This document shows positions 56,269 through 64,000 of a DNA stretch of 64,000 nt, in pieces. Within the stretch, counting starts at the first letter, position 1, and each line of letters starts with the position of its first letter. Source of the DNA: CADEEN01 sp963816315 (GTDB lineage Bacteria; Pseudomonadota; Gammaproteobacteria; Burkholderiales; Burkholderiaceae_C); the NCBI GenBank assembly GCA_963816315.1, contig CAWFJZ010000020.1:177326-241325 (forward strand), given 5' to 3'. Position numbers and translations under genes: made by a program. The notes beneath the pieces are model-generated. The model made no database searches. It had not been told where the DNA came from and worked only from the letters and a program-made list of their open reading frames with translations.

Positions 56269-56712
56269 TCAACGCACCTCGACGTGGCCCGCTCCGTGAT
56301 CACCTTGCCGGGACAGCGGCACGCCGTAATAGCGGTGCACCTGTTCATGCCATTCGGCGCCGGCCTCGGTCGGCCAGCGGTCCTTGTCGAAGCCCGGCGC
56401 GTGCTCGAACGACTCCTTCTGCGCATTCAGCACGAAACATTCGCGGCCAGCGTCGTAGATCAATGCGCTCCACGGCACGGCGAACAGCCGTTCGCCCAAG
56501 CCGAGAAAGCCCCCCGACGCCATGGCGGCGTAGGTGACGCTGCCACGCGGCACATCGAAGACGATGTCGTCGATCTGCCCCAACGTCTCATCCTGCCGAT
56601 TCAGCACTTTGCTGCCGAGCAGTTTGCTCGCCGTCATCAGCCGCGGCGGCTCATCGGCCGGCGCGGATCGGTCGGTCACTTCGGTGAAGTCGTGAGATTG
56701 GACAAGGGTCAT
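56269..56712 (-). CDS. PRC-barrel domain protein
   Basis: 147 residues. The PRC-barrel covers LMTASKLLGSKVLNRQDETL, GQIDDIVFDVPRGSVTYAAM and SGGFLGLGERLFAVPWSALI, then a C-terminal extension (DKDRWPTEAGAEWHEQVHRY YGV) typical of a stress-related subgroup. PRC-barrel proteins are small adaptor modules of uncertain role. GCGAAAGGAAACC precedes the ATG at 56712. Between it and the divergent 56933 gene lies an 8-bp inverted repeat (GCAGTGGG/CCCACTGC, 56766-56792). Confidence 0.9.
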   Translation of the reverse strand: MTLVQSHDFTEVTDRSAPADEPPRLMTASKLLGSKVLNRQDETLGQIDDIVFDVPRGSVTYAAMASGGFLGLGERLFAVPWSALIYDAGRECFVLNAQKESFEHAPGFDKDRWPTEAGAEWHEQVHRYYGVPLSRQGDHGAGHVEVR

Positions 56713-56765
56713 GACGGTTTCCTTTCGCTGTAGTCGCCGACGCAGCCGACCACGACGGCAAGAAA

Positions 56766-56792
56766 GCAGTGGGCAAGCCGTGTACCCACTGC
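56766..56792. repeat. Inverted repeat GCAGTGGG-N11-CCCACTGC
   Basis: Exact 8-bp arms 53 bp upstream of the PRC-barrel gene and in the 220-bp space shared with the divergent 56933 gene. It may be an operator or a leader hairpin. Confidence 0.4.
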
Positions 56793-56847
56793 GACCGGGC
56801 ACGGGGGCTTGCGCGGCGGCCGCTCACTGAACCAGGCAGCGCGTTGG

Positions 56848-56876
56848 CCTACAACCGGCTCGGCCAGCGCCGACAG
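56848..56876 (+). promoter_or_regulatory. CCTAC-N19-GACAG element upstream of the 56933 gene
   Basis: Same arms and exactly the same spacing as at 28620-28648, ending 56 bp before the ATG at 56933. The shared central TCGG adds weight. Recurrence in front of stress-type genes suggests a promoter or operator role. Confidence 0.35.
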
Positions 56877-56932
56877 GTGCGGCCATGCAGAAAGACTATC
56901 TTTGCAGCAACGACTCCCCCATCGAAACGGCC

Positions 56933-57145
56933 ATGAACGCGACTGCCCCGACAACGGATTTCGAAGTTCGCTTCGACGACTTGTTTCATGGTGGTCGCCG
57001 ATTGAGCTTTCCGTGCGATGAGCGCGGAAGGGTCGATCTGGACGCCCTGTCGCAACGCGCGCGCACGAACTACCTGTATGCACGCGCTATGGTCGGGCGC
57101 GAGTACGCCGTACCGTCGGTGTGCGGACTGGCAATGATGACGTGA
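56933..57145 (+). CDS. Small conserved-type protein of unknown function, 70 aa
   Basis: From ATG 56933 the product is MNATAPTTDFEVRFDDLFHG, GRRLSFPCDERGRVDLDALS and QRARTNYLYARAMVGREYAV. The combination GRxxxFPCDxxGxVDLDxLSxRARxNYLYARAxVGRE is a compact family I have seen beside stress genes in betaproteobacteria. The frame is also open from 56885, but the shorter start fits the family. Followed 28 bp later by a DUF883-type gene. Confidence 0.75.
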   Translation: MNATAPTTDFEVRFDDLFHGGRRLSFPCDERGRVDLDALSQRARTNYLYARAMVGREYAVPSVCGLAMMT

Positions 57146-57173
57146 AACCACAACTTCGAAAGGAAAACCTGTC

Positions 57174-57563
57174 ATGAACATGAACCTCGGCGCCCATCGC
57201 CCGCTCAGCGACTCGGTGGGCCGCGTGGCCGAACAGGCCGCGCAGAGCACCGACCAGGCCCTCAGATCCACACAGCGTGTGACCAACGACACTTTCGAGC
57301 GCTTGTCGAGTGCGGTTCAACGCACGCCCGCGGCCGTGCGCGACACGGCGGCCACGGCCGAAGAACTGGCCGCCCGCAGCGCCGAGGCATTGCGAGCGCA
57401 TTCGAACCGCTTGCGCGAGCAGGCGCTGATGGCAGGCCAAAGCGCACGCGAGACGATCCAGCATGACCCGCTGAAATCAGTCGTCATGGCCGCAGCGCTC
57501 GGCGCCGGGCTCGCCGCCCTGTGGATGTGGTGGACGCAGCGCCAGCCGATGATCCGCAACTGA
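57174..57563 (+). CDS. DUF883/ElaB-YqjD-like membrane-anchored protein
   Basis: 129 residues. A long amphipathic Ala/Arg/Ser helix region (VGRVAEQAAQSTDQALRSTQ; AEELAARSAEALRAHSNRLR) leads to a C-terminal membrane helix (VVMAAALGAGLAALWMWWTQ), the tail-anchored arrangement of ElaB/YqjD proteins that bind ribosomes and the inner membrane in stationary phase. GAAAGGAAAACCTGTC precedes the ATG. A strong hairpin follows 37 bp after the stop. Confidence 0.85.
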   Translation: MNMNLGAHRPLSDSVGRVAEQAAQSTDQALRSTQRVTNDTFERLSSAVQRTPAAVRDTAATAEELAARSAEALRAHSNRLREQALMAGQSARETIQHDPLKSVVMAAALGAGLAALWMWWTQRQPMIRN

Positions 57564-57600
57564 ACACTGCTCGGCGGCGCGCCGGTTCACCTTCGAACAA

Positions 57601-57636
57601 GACAACGGGTCAGCACTTCGGTGCTGACCCGTTGTC
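57601..57636 (+). terminator. 16-bp perfect hairpin with TTCG loop
   Basis: GACAACGGGTCAGCAC and GTGCTGACCCGTTGTC pair perfectly around TTCG, an unusually stable tetraloop stem. No T run follows (GCGCTTGG), so it may be a Rho-independent-like end, an mRNA-protecting structure or a processing signal after the DUF883 gene. Confidence 0.6.
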
Positions 57637-57673
57637 GCGCTTGGAGCGCGTCGAGAAGCCCTGCGGTCGAACC

Positions 57674-57689
57674 CTGTATTTATCGTCAG
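57674..57689. promoter_or_regulatory. LexA-like core site CTG-N10-CAG
   Basis: CTGTATTTATCGTCAG fits the CTG-N10-CAG core of proteobacterial SOS boxes, with an AT-rich centre unusual in this GC-rich DNA. It lies 15 bp before the ATG of the radical-SAM DNA repair gene, where a repressor would block transcription. The inner CTGT/ACAG consensus is kept on the left side only. Confidence 0.5.
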
Positions 57690-57704
57690 TATCATGCGCG
57701 GGCG

Positions 57705-58973
57705 ATGAAGTTGTCTCGCAAGCTCGAAATCCTGGCCGATGCGGCGAAGTACGACGCCTCGTGCGCGTCGAGCGGTAGCGCCAAGCGGCACTCGCTCGGC
57801 GGGCCGGCCGGTGCGATCGGCTCGACCGAAGGCGCCGGCATCTGCCACAGCTACGCGCCCGACGGGCGCTGCATCTCGCTGCTGAAAATCCTGCTCACCA
57901 ACTGGTGCGTGTTCGATTGCCTGTACTGCGTCAACCGCGAATCGAGCAACGTGCCGCGCGCGCGCTTCACACCGGCCGAGGTGGTGCAGCTGACGCTCGA
58001 CTTCTACCGCCGCAACGTCATCGAGGGCCTGTTCCTCAGCTCGGGCATCGTGCGCTCGCCCGACGAGACGATGGAGCAGGTGATCGAAGTGGCGCGCTGC
58101 CTGCGCGAAGACCATCACTTTCGCGGCTACATCCACCTGAAGACGATTCCCAACGCGAGCGACGACTTGATCGCGCGCGCCGGCCGCTACGCCGACCGCT
58201 TGAGCATCAATGTCGAGCTGCCGACGAGCGAATCGCTGGCCGCGCTGGCGCCGGAAAAAAGCGCCACCGGCATCAAGCGCTCGATGGCGCGCATCCGCCT
58301 GCACCTGGACGACGCAGCCGAGGCGCGCGGCGCGGCGGCCAAGACGCGCTCGCTGCCGCAAGCCGCGCCGCGCGCCGCCGCCGTGCCGCGCTTCGCACCG
58401 GCGGGCCAGAGCACGCAGATGATCGTCGGCGCCGACCGCAGCGACGACCGCACAATCCTGCTGACGAGCAGCGCGCTCTATGCGTCGTACCGCCTGAAGC
58501 GCGTCTATTACTCCGCCTTCAGTCCGATTGCGCATGCCAGCCCGCGATTGCCGCCCGCCGCCGCGCCGCTGATGCGCGAACACCGGCTGTACCAGGCCGA
58601 TTGGCTGCTGCGCTTCTACGGCTTCACGCACGACGAGATCGTCAGCCCCGGCGGCATGCTGTCGCTCGACATCGACCCGAAGCTGGCCTGGGCACTGGCG
58701 CATCCCGAGTCGTTTCCGGTGGACGTGAACAGTGCGCCGCGCGAGAGCCTGCTGCGCGTGCCGGGTCTGGGCACACGCTCGGTGGCGCGCGTGCTGGCCG
58801 CGCGCCGCCACCGCCGCTTGCGCCGCGACGACCTGACGCGGCTGGGCGCACCGACGACCAAGCTGCTCGCCTTCGTCATCACCGCCGACCACCGTCCCGC
58901 CGGCGACGCCACGGCGCGCTGGTTGCACCGTGCCGAGCGCAGCGCCGTGGCGGCGCAGGGCGAGTTGTTTTGA
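57705..58973 (+). CDS. Putative DNA modification/repair radical SAM protein
   Basis: 422 residues. The radical SAM cluster motif CX3CX2C is at Cys68, Cys72 and Cys75 (LLTNWCVFDCLYCVNRESSN). Flanks typical of the TIGR03916 family are CHSYAPDGRCISLLKILLTN, VIEGLFLSSGIVRSPDETME and GYIHLKTIPNASDDLI. A helix-hairpin-helix-like C-terminus (NSAPRESLLRVPGLGTRSVA) supports DNA contact. The reaction is unknown; the family nearly always sits beside the UdgX-type gene that follows here, overlapping by 4 bp. A LexA-like site lies upstream. Confidence 0.93.
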   Translation: MKLSRKLEILADAAKYDASCASSGSAKRHSLGGPAGAIGSTEGAGICHSYAPDGRCISLLKILLTNWCVFDCLYCVNRESSNVPRARFTPAEVVQLTLDFYRRNVIEGLFLSSGIVRSPDETMEQVIEVARCLREDHHFRGYIHLKTIPNASDDLIARAGRYADRLSINVELPTSESLAALAPEKSATGIKRSMARIRLHLDDAAEARGAAAKTRSLPQAAPRAAAVPRFAPAGQSTQMIVGADRSDDRTILLTSSALYASYRLKRVYYSAFSPIAHASPRLPPAAAPLMREHRLYQADWLLRFYGFTHDEIVSPGGMLSLDIDPKLAWALAHPESFPVDVNSAPRESLLRVPGLGTRSVARVLAARRHRRLRRDDLTRLGAPTTKLLAFVITADHRPAGDATARWLHRAERSAVAAQGELF

Positions 58974-60400
58974 GCGGCACGCCGATCACGTCGGTCGAGC
59001 TCGACGGGCCGACCGACCTGGCCGGCTTTCGCGCCGCCGTGCGCGCGCTGATCGCCGCCGGCACCCCGCCCGCGGCCGTGCGCTTTGTCGTTGCCGCCGC
59101 CGAACCGGCGTCGCTGTTCGACGATGCCGTGCCGTTGCCGCGAGAAGCGTCGGCCAACGCGCCGCCGCTCGCCCTGCCCGCCGGTTTTGCCGCGCTCTGC
59201 GAAACGGCGGTGATGCACGACGAGCCGCTGCGCTTCGCCCGTCTGTACGAACTCGCGCACCTGCTGCACCAGCGCCGCACGTCGTGGCACGACACGCTGT
59301 CGTCGCAACGCATCGCCCTCGAACACATGGCGCAGGCGGTGCGACGCGAGCTGCACAAGACCAAGGCCTTCGTGCGCTTTCGTCCTGTGCCGGGCGACGA
59401 CGGCGTGACGCACGTGGCCTGGTTCGAGCCGGCGCACCACATCGTGCACGCCGTCGCGCCGTTTTTCGTGCGCCGCTTTGCCGGCATGCGCTGGGCGCTG
59501 CTCACGCCGCGCGGCTGCGCGCACTGGTCGGGCACCGCGCTGACATTCGGCCCACCCGCGGAGCGCGAGAACGCGCCGGCGGCCGATGCCGGCGAGGCGT
59601 TGTGGCTGGCCTATTACCGCAGCATCTTCAATCCGGCGCGACTCAAACTGGCGATGATGAAGCGCGAGATGCCGGTGCGCTTTTGGGCGAACCTGCCGGA
59701 AGCCGCGAGCATCGGCCCGCTGGCCGCCGCGGCGGCTGAGCGCACCGATCGCATGGTGCAAGACGGCGCGGTGCCGCGCGCGCGCCGCCGCAGCGCGGCG
59801 TGCGGCACGCAAGCTCGCGGCACGACCGACCTCGCCGCGCAAGCGAGACATTGCGATCGCTGCGAGTTCGCCGCGCAGTCCACGCAGATGGTCTGGGGCG
59901 AAGGCGAACGCGGCGCGGCACTGATGCTCGTCGGCGAACAACCCGGAGACAGGGAAGATCTCGAAGGCCGCCCCTTCGTCGGCCCCGCCGGGCGCCTGCT
60001 GCGTGACGCGATCGCCACCTTGGGCTGGCCCGAGGCGCAGCTCTACCTCACCAACGCCGTCAAGCATTTCAAGTTCGAATGGCGCGGCAAGCGCCGCCTG
60101 CACAAGACCGCGGCGCAACGCGAAGCGCTCGCGTGTGCGGACTGGCTCGAGGCGGAAATCGAGCAGATCGGCCCGCGCGCCATCGTCGCTCTCGGCGCCA
60201 CCGCCGCGCGGTCCCTGCTCGGCCCCTCGGTGGCCGTCACCGAGCACGCCGGCCAGTGGCTGCGCCGCGATGACGGCCGGCCGGTGCTGGTGCTCCAGCA
60301 CCCTGCCGCGCTGCTGCGCGCGGCGCCGTCCGCGCAAGCGGCACTGCACGCGGCGTGGCTGCAGTCGTTGCGCGATGCGGGGCGCTATCTGCGCCGGTGA
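58970..60400 (+). CDS. TIGR03914-type fusion: TIGR03915/DUF4130 domain plus UdgX uracil-DNA glycosylase
   Basis: 476 residues from TTG 58970, which overlaps the preceding stop. The N-terminal ~270 residues are the DUF4130-like partner domain of the radical SAM protein (DEPLRFARLYELAHLLHQRR; VTHVAWFEPAHHIVHAVAPF; RYYRSIFNP-like LAYYRSIFNPARLKLAMMKR). The C-terminal part is a family-4-like UDG with ALMLVGEQPGDREDLEGRPF, an Fe-S Cys pair (CDRCEF), and GKRRLHK, the UdgX motif (usually KRRIH) whose His forms a covalent link with uracil-site DNA. It ends with LVLQHPAALLRA. Likely a repair complex with the radical SAM partner. Confidence 0.92.
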   Translation: MSGTPITSVELDGPTDLAGFRAAVRALIAAGTPPAAVRFVVAAAEPASLFDDAVPLPREASANAPPLALPAGFAALCETAVMHDEPLRFARLYELAHLLHQRRTSWHDTLSSQRIALEHMAQAVRRELHKTKAFVRFRPVPGDDGVTHVAWFEPAHHIVHAVAPFFVRRFAGMRWALLTPRGCAHWSGTALTFGPPAERENAPAADAGEALWLAYYRSIFNPARLKLAMMKREMPVRFWANLPEAASIGPLAAAAAERTDRMVQDGAVPRARRRSAACGTQARGTTDLAAQARHCDRCEFAAQSTQMVWGEGERGAALMLVGEQPGDREDLEGRPFVGPAGRLLRDAIATLGWPEAQLYLTNAVKHFKFEWRGKRRLHKTAAQREALACADWLEAEIEQIGPRAIVALGATAARSLLGPSVAVTEHAGQWLRRDDGRPVLVLQHPAALLRAAPSAQAALHAAWLQSLRDAGRYLRR

Positions 60401-60441
60401 AGCCCGGCGGCGCCGCGGTCGGCGACGAAGGGACGGGCGCG

Positions 60442-60756
60442 TCAACGCCCGACGACCGTGTTGCCCGGTCGCTGCACAGAAGCCGGCTCATCGCTCGGTT
60501 GACGAATGACGCTGATCTGGCCGTCAGGCTCCAGCAGCACGCCCTCGGCGATCGTGTCGTAGCCGCCGGCCATGGCGTTCTGCGATGCGTCGGCGATCAA
60601 CACCAGCAGCAAGATGTCGGCGATGCCCAGCGCACCCGCGTCGCGGCGCAGCACGAAGCGAAAAAGCAGGAACAGGAACCAGTACACCGCGCTGCCGCGC
60701 AGCACGATCTCCAGCGGGTGCACGTGAAAGCCGAACAAGGCGCCAAGGTCCGGCAT
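60442..60756 (-). CDS. DUF421 (YcaP/YetF-like) membrane protein lacking its middle
   Basis: 104 residues. The N-terminal half is a normal DUF421 start: EIVLRGSAVYWFLFLLFRFV, LRRDAGALGIADILLLVLIA and DASQNAMAGGYDTIAEGV, two to three membrane segments. It is joined at about 60535-60541 directly to LEPDGQISVIRQPSDEP, the C-terminal end of the soluble domain. About 70-75 residues between them, including the third helix and the conserved KxGxxxxxNLRRE region, are missing although the frame is kept. Likely nonfunctional as written, or an assembly artefact. Confidence 0.75.
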   Translation of the reverse strand: MPDLGALFGFHVHPLEIVLRGSAVYWFLFLLFRFVLRRDAGALGIADILLLVLIADASQNAMAGGYDTIAEGVLLEPDGQISVIRQPSDEPASVQRPGNTVVGR

Positions 60757-60799
60757 GGCATCGCAACCTCAGACGGCGGGGCCGGCGCCCTTCACGGCC

Positions 60800-61282
60800 T
60801 CACCCGAGATCGACCTTGGCCACCTTGTCGGCATAGTCCTTCTTCGGGTCCACGCCGAGCAGCATCTTGATGCCGGCAAAGACGCTCGACGCGTTGAGCC
60901 AGACTTCGCCGTGCTCGGGGTTCAGGCGCAGCAGCTCGAGCTTCGGGTCGTGCTTGCCCTCGTACCACGCAGCGACGAAGGGATTCCACAGGCGATCGAC
61001 CACCGCGCGATCGCCTTCGACCTGCAGCATGCCGTGCACGCAGGCGAAGACGTCGTTGTCCTTGGAGGCAAACGTGCACAGCGCGCGGTTGGCGGCCGGC
61101 AGGCCCTGCACCAGCCGGTTGTCCTTCGAGGTAAAGAACCAGATCGGTCCGCGGTCGCCTTCGAATTGCGCCGTCATTGGGCGCGCATGACCGTCGTCCT
61201 GCGTTGCCACGCCGAGCATGACGGTCCTGTCGTCCTTGAGCGCCTTCCAGAACTTGGCTTCGATGTCTTGCGGGCTGGCCAT
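60800..61282 (-). CDS. Pyridoxamine 5'-phosphate oxidase-like general stress protein
   Basis: 160 residues of the split-barrel flavin-binding fold (GSP26/YdaG type): MASPQDIEAKFWKALKDDRT, VMLGVATQDDGHARPMTAQF, PIWFFTSKDNRLVQGL, RALCTFASKDNDVFACVHGM and DRLWNPFVAAWYEGKHDPKL. These proteins bind FMN or FAD and are stress-induced; no reaction is assigned. AAGGAGTT precedes the ATG at 61282. Divergent from the glucosidase gene. Confidence 0.93.
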   Translation of the reverse strand: MASPQDIEAKFWKALKDDRTVMLGVATQDDGHARPMTAQFEGDRGPIWFFTSKDNRLVQGLPAANRALCTFASKDNDVFACVHGMLQVEGDRAVVDRLWNPFVAAWYEGKHDPKLELLRLNPEHGEVWLNASSVFAGIKMLLGVDPKKDYADKVAKVDLG

Positions 61283-61444
61283 GAGAACTCCTTGATGCGA
61301 TGAATCGGTCCATCGGCATGGCAAGCGATGTGCCCGGGCGGTGCGGGCTCGGGCGCCCGCCATTGACACCCCTGCTCTGCTGAACCTAGAGTGATCTGAT
61401 CGTTACTCTCAAAACCGCGGCCGAGGTCGTGGCCCGCGTGTTTC

Positions 61445-62798
61445 ATGTCCCACCCGTTTCCTCCCGGCTTTCTCTGGGGCTGCGCCACCTCGTCGTACCA
61501 GATCGAAGGCTCGCCGTTGGCCGATGGCGCCGGCCCCAGCATCTGGGAGCGCTTCGCGCGCACGCCCGGGCGCATCCACAACGGCGACAGCGGCAGCATC
61601 GCCTGCGATCACTACCGCCGCATGCAGGGCGACGTGGCGCTGATGACGCGAGCTCGGCCTCACCGCCTACCGCTTCAGCATCGCCTGGGGCCGCGTGCTG
61701 CCCGAGGGCCGCGGGCGCATCAACGCCGCCGGCCTGGGCTTCTACGAGCGCCTGGTCGATGAGCTGCTCGCCGCCGGCATCACGCCGATGGCCACGCTCT
61801 ACCACTGGGACCTGCCGGCCGCGCTCGACGACCGCGGCGGCTGGCTGAACCCGGACATCGCGCACTGGTTCGCCGACTATCTCGGCGTCGTCGTCAAGGC
61901 GCTCGACGACCGTGTGCCGCTGTGGGCGACGATCAACGAGCCGTGGGTGGTTGCCGACGGCGGCTACATGCAGGGCGTGCTGGCGCCCGGCCACCGCTCG
62001 GCCGACGAGGCCGCCATCGCAGCACACCACCTGCTGCGCGCGCATGCGCAAGGCGTGCGCGCGTACCGTGCGATCGGACGGCAACAGATCGGGCTGGTCG
62101 TCAACATCGAACCCAAGCACCTGCCGGCCGATGCGACCGACGCCGACCGCCGCGCGCAATCGCTCGCCGACGCGTACATGAACCGGCAGTACCTCGACCC
62201 GGCGATCTTCGGTCGCACCCCCGAAGCGTTGCCGGCGGTGTTCGGCGCGTCGTGGCCCGACTGGCCGGCCGCCGAGGTCGAAGCGCTGGCGACGCCGATC
62301 GACTTCCTCGGCCTCAACTACTACACACGCAGCGTCGTGCGCCACGATCCCGCCGGCTGGCCCGTGCCCGCGCGTTCGCTGCGCCAAGCCGGCGCCATCT
62401 ACACCGAAACCGGCTGGGAGCTGCACCCGCCGAGCCTGACTGAGACGCTGCTGTGGATGCACGAGCATTACGGCGGCCTGCCGCTGTACGTCACCGAGAA
62501 CGGCGCGGCCTTCTACGACCCGCCCTGCGCGATCGACGGCCCGAACGGGAAAGTCGTGGACGATCCGCTGCGCGTGCACTACCTGCAAACGCACATCGCC
62601 GCGGTGGGCGATGCGATCGCGCGCGGCGCCGACGTGCGCGGCTACTGCGCGTGGTCGCTGCTCGACAACCTCGAATGGGCGCATGGCTTCTCCAAGCGCT
62701 TCGGCCTCGTACACGTGAACTTCGAGACGCTGCAACGCACGCCCAAGGCGAGCGCACGCTGGTATGCGCAGATGATCGCCGGCCAGCGCGTCGGCTGA
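61445..62798 (+). CDS. GH1 beta-glucosidase (frameshifted)
   Basis: Hydrolyses beta-glucosides with retention. The N-terminal part shows FPPGFLWGCATSSYQIEGSP and GPSIWERFARTPGRIHNGDS. One extra A at about 61646 breaks the frame; removing it gives MRELGLTAYRFSIAWGRVLP. The rest is intact: acid/base Glu in WATINEPWVVADGGYMQG, NYYTRS, nucleophile Glu in LPLYVTENGAAFYDPP, and the GYCAWSLLDNLEWAHGFSKR end. About 450 residues, normal for GH1. No signal peptide. The esterase gene starts 3 bp after the stop, so the pair is probably one transcript. Confidence 0.93.
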
Positions 62799-62800
62799 CG

Positions 62801-63592
62801 ATGCCGCAACTGCTGCGCGAGAAATTCCGCTCGCAACGGCTCGGCCGCGACGCCGCCTACACGCTCTACCTGCCCGACCTGCCGGCCACGATGAGCGAGC
62901 CGGCGCTCGTCGTGTACCTGCTGCACGGCCCCGGCGGCGACGAGAAGAGCTGGACCGGCGAAGACCCGATGCTGCGCGGCCCGCTGGTGCAGGCGATGCA
63001 CAACGGCACGCTGCGGCCGTCGGTGCTGGTGATGCCAACCGTCGGCGGCAACAGCTGGTGGATCGACGGCGCTGCCGATGCCGCCGCGTCGGCATTTCTC
63101 GAAGACGTGATGCCGAAGGTGGAAGCGCGCCTGTCCTTCCCCGTGCCGCGCGAGCGGCGCGCGCTGCTCGGCGTGTCGATGGGCGGCTTCGGCGCGCTGC
63201 AGTTGGCACTCTCGCAGCCGCAGCGCTTCTGCGCCGCCGCGCTGATCAGCCCGACGGTCTATGACCCGCTGCCGCCGCCCGACTCCGCTGCGCGGCGCAC
63301 GCCGCAGTTCATCCGCGACGGCCAGTTTGACGAGCAAGGCTGGCAGGCCGCCAACTATCCCGGCCGGCTGGCGGCCTACGCGCGCGCGCCGCAGAAGGTG
63401 GCGATCTGGATCTCCAGCGGCGACCGCGACCAGGCCGGCATCGTTCGCGCCGCGACGCAACTGCACGCACGCTTGTACGCGCTGCAGCCCGACCGCACGG
63501 AGCTGCTGCTGATGCCGGGCCGGCACGACTGGGCGACGTTCGACGCCGCGCTGGCACCGGCCCTGGCGTACATCGACAAACGCTGCCGCTGA
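62801..63592 (+). CDS. Esterase (FrmB/tributyrin esterase-like alpha/beta hydrolase)
   Basis: 263 residues of the Esterase_D type: MPQLLREKFRSQRLGRDAAY, TLYLPDLPATMSEPALVVYL, LLHGPGGDEKSWTGEDPMLR, nucleophile Ser in RRALLGVSMGGFGALQLALS, Asp in SSGDRDQAG and His in LLMPGRHDWATFDAAL. Family members cleave short acyl esters or S-formylglutathione. Start 3 bp after the glucosidase stop suggests joint action on acylated glycosides (inference). Confidence 0.93.
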   Translation: MPQLLREKFRSQRLGRDAAYTLYLPDLPATMSEPALVVYLLHGPGGDEKSWTGEDPMLRGPLVQAMHNGTLRPSVLVMPTVGGNSWWIDGAADAAASAFLEDVMPKVEARLSFPVPRERRALLGVSMGGFGALQLALSQPQRFCAAALISPTVYDPLPPPDSAARRTPQFIRDGQFDEQGWQAANYPGRLAAYARAPQKVAIWISSGDRDQAGIVRAATQLHARLYALQPDRTELLLMPGRHDWATFDAALAPALAYIDKRCR

Positions 63593-63808
63593 CGCGGCGA
63601 CACCAGCGACGCTGATCGGCAACAAAGCCGAGGCAACGGCCGCGCGCCTGCGCTCGATTCGCCGTTCGCCAAGCGCTTCTCGGTGACTTCCCCGAGAACA
63701 AAAACAAACACTTTGTTGCGGCGAGTCGAAAAAGCGTTCACATGGCCTATGGGATGGATTGCCACCTTTGCTTACACATATAGTCAGGCCAAGACGACGC
63801 TACGCAAC

Positions 63809-64000
63809 ATGAAACAACGACTTCTTCGACCTCTCCGACGGCAAGCCCCGCCGCGGCGAATTCGAGCCGTCGATGCCGGTGCTGCGCGTCGAGAACAAGC
63901 CCAAGCGCACGCTCGGCGATATGCAAACCCTCCGCATGGCGGTGATTTACCGCTGCCGGCCGCCATCGCCCTGTCGGAGAAACATGTTCCGACGGACGGG
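63809..64000 (+). CDS. N-terminal end of an unrecognised gene (cut by window edge; probable frameshift)
   Basis: If one of the three A bases at 63812-63814 is surplus, the frame from ATG 63809 reads NNDFFDLSDGKPRRGEFEPS, then MPVLRVENKPKRTLGDMQTL, and stays open to the end of the window. Without that change the ATG leads into an Arg-rich frame that looks noncoding. The sequence before it (63690-63800) is less GC-rich than average, holds no other gene and would suit a promoter. I cannot assign a family from so short a piece. Confidence 0.35.
   Translation, partial: MKQRLLRPLRRQAPPRRIRAVDAGAARREQAQAHARRYANPPHGGDLPLPAAIALSEKHVPTDG

Overview
The window is about 64 kb of very GC-rich DNA with dense coding on both strands. 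Its gene content (waaA, a dual phosphomanno/phosphoglucomutase, pcm next to tolC, a TRAP transporter, BON/CsbD/PRC-barrel stress proteins, many hybrid histidine kinases) suggests a Burkholderiales betaproteobacterium of the Rubrivivax/Leptothrix/Rhizobacter type. This placement is inferred from gene families and composition. No rRNA, tRNA, CRISPR array, transposase or phage gene was seen.

Layout. 0-6.2 kb: a cut-off secreted protein, a GST, uppP, a DUF1439 lipoprotein, a damaged AraC regulator, then tetR (with a perfect operator palindrome over its promoter), pcm and tolC. 6.2-11.2 kb: a membrane diguanylate cyclase and a NarL-type two-component pair with a repeated promoter motif. 11.2-15.7 kb: clustered inverted repeats, waaA-pgm, a CBS protein and a peptidoglycan-binding protein. 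15.8-19.7 kb: a DUF4399 protein and a translationally coupled DNA alkylation repair operon (Ada-AlkA fusion, ogt, EamA exporter). 19.8-24.6 kb: rlpA, then a MetE-like methyltransferase with a complete TRAP transporter. 24.6-35.5 kb: small secreted and stress-type proteins, a lipoprotein phospholipase D, catalase HPII, several tiny membrane proteins and a cation/proton antiporter. 35.7-46.8 kb: a signalling block with four histidine kinases, three of them hybrids, and a stand-alone receiver. 46.9-49.9 kb: a tightly overlapping four-gene cassette (glycosyltransferase, acyl-CoA dehydrogenase-like protein, PIG-L deacetylase, NodS-like methyltransferase), the best candidate here for an undescribed pathway. 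50-57.6 kb: a PHB-depolymerase-like esterase, a CsbD remnant, two BON lipoproteins, an rpoN in an unusual context, YihY, PRC-barrel and DUF883 proteins. 57.7-64 kb: a radical-SAM/UdgX DNA repair pair behind a LexA-like core site, a shortened DUF421 protein, a PNPOx-like stress protein, a GH1 glucosidase, an esterase and a cut-off gene.

Sequence quality matters for every reader. At least fourteen genes are broken by what looks like exactly one extra base, always the same frame change. Three others (the AraC regulator, CsbD, DUF421) lack an internal block while keeping both ends. The uniformity points to consensus or assembly error more than to real gene decay, so these genes are described as what they would be if intact.

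Short motifs link several stress-gene promoters: GTAGG-N6-CCKAC (three copies), ATGTGCGCYAGCGCACAT (two copies) and CCTAC-N19-GACAG (two copies, plus one relaxed). They suggest a locally organised stress regulon.
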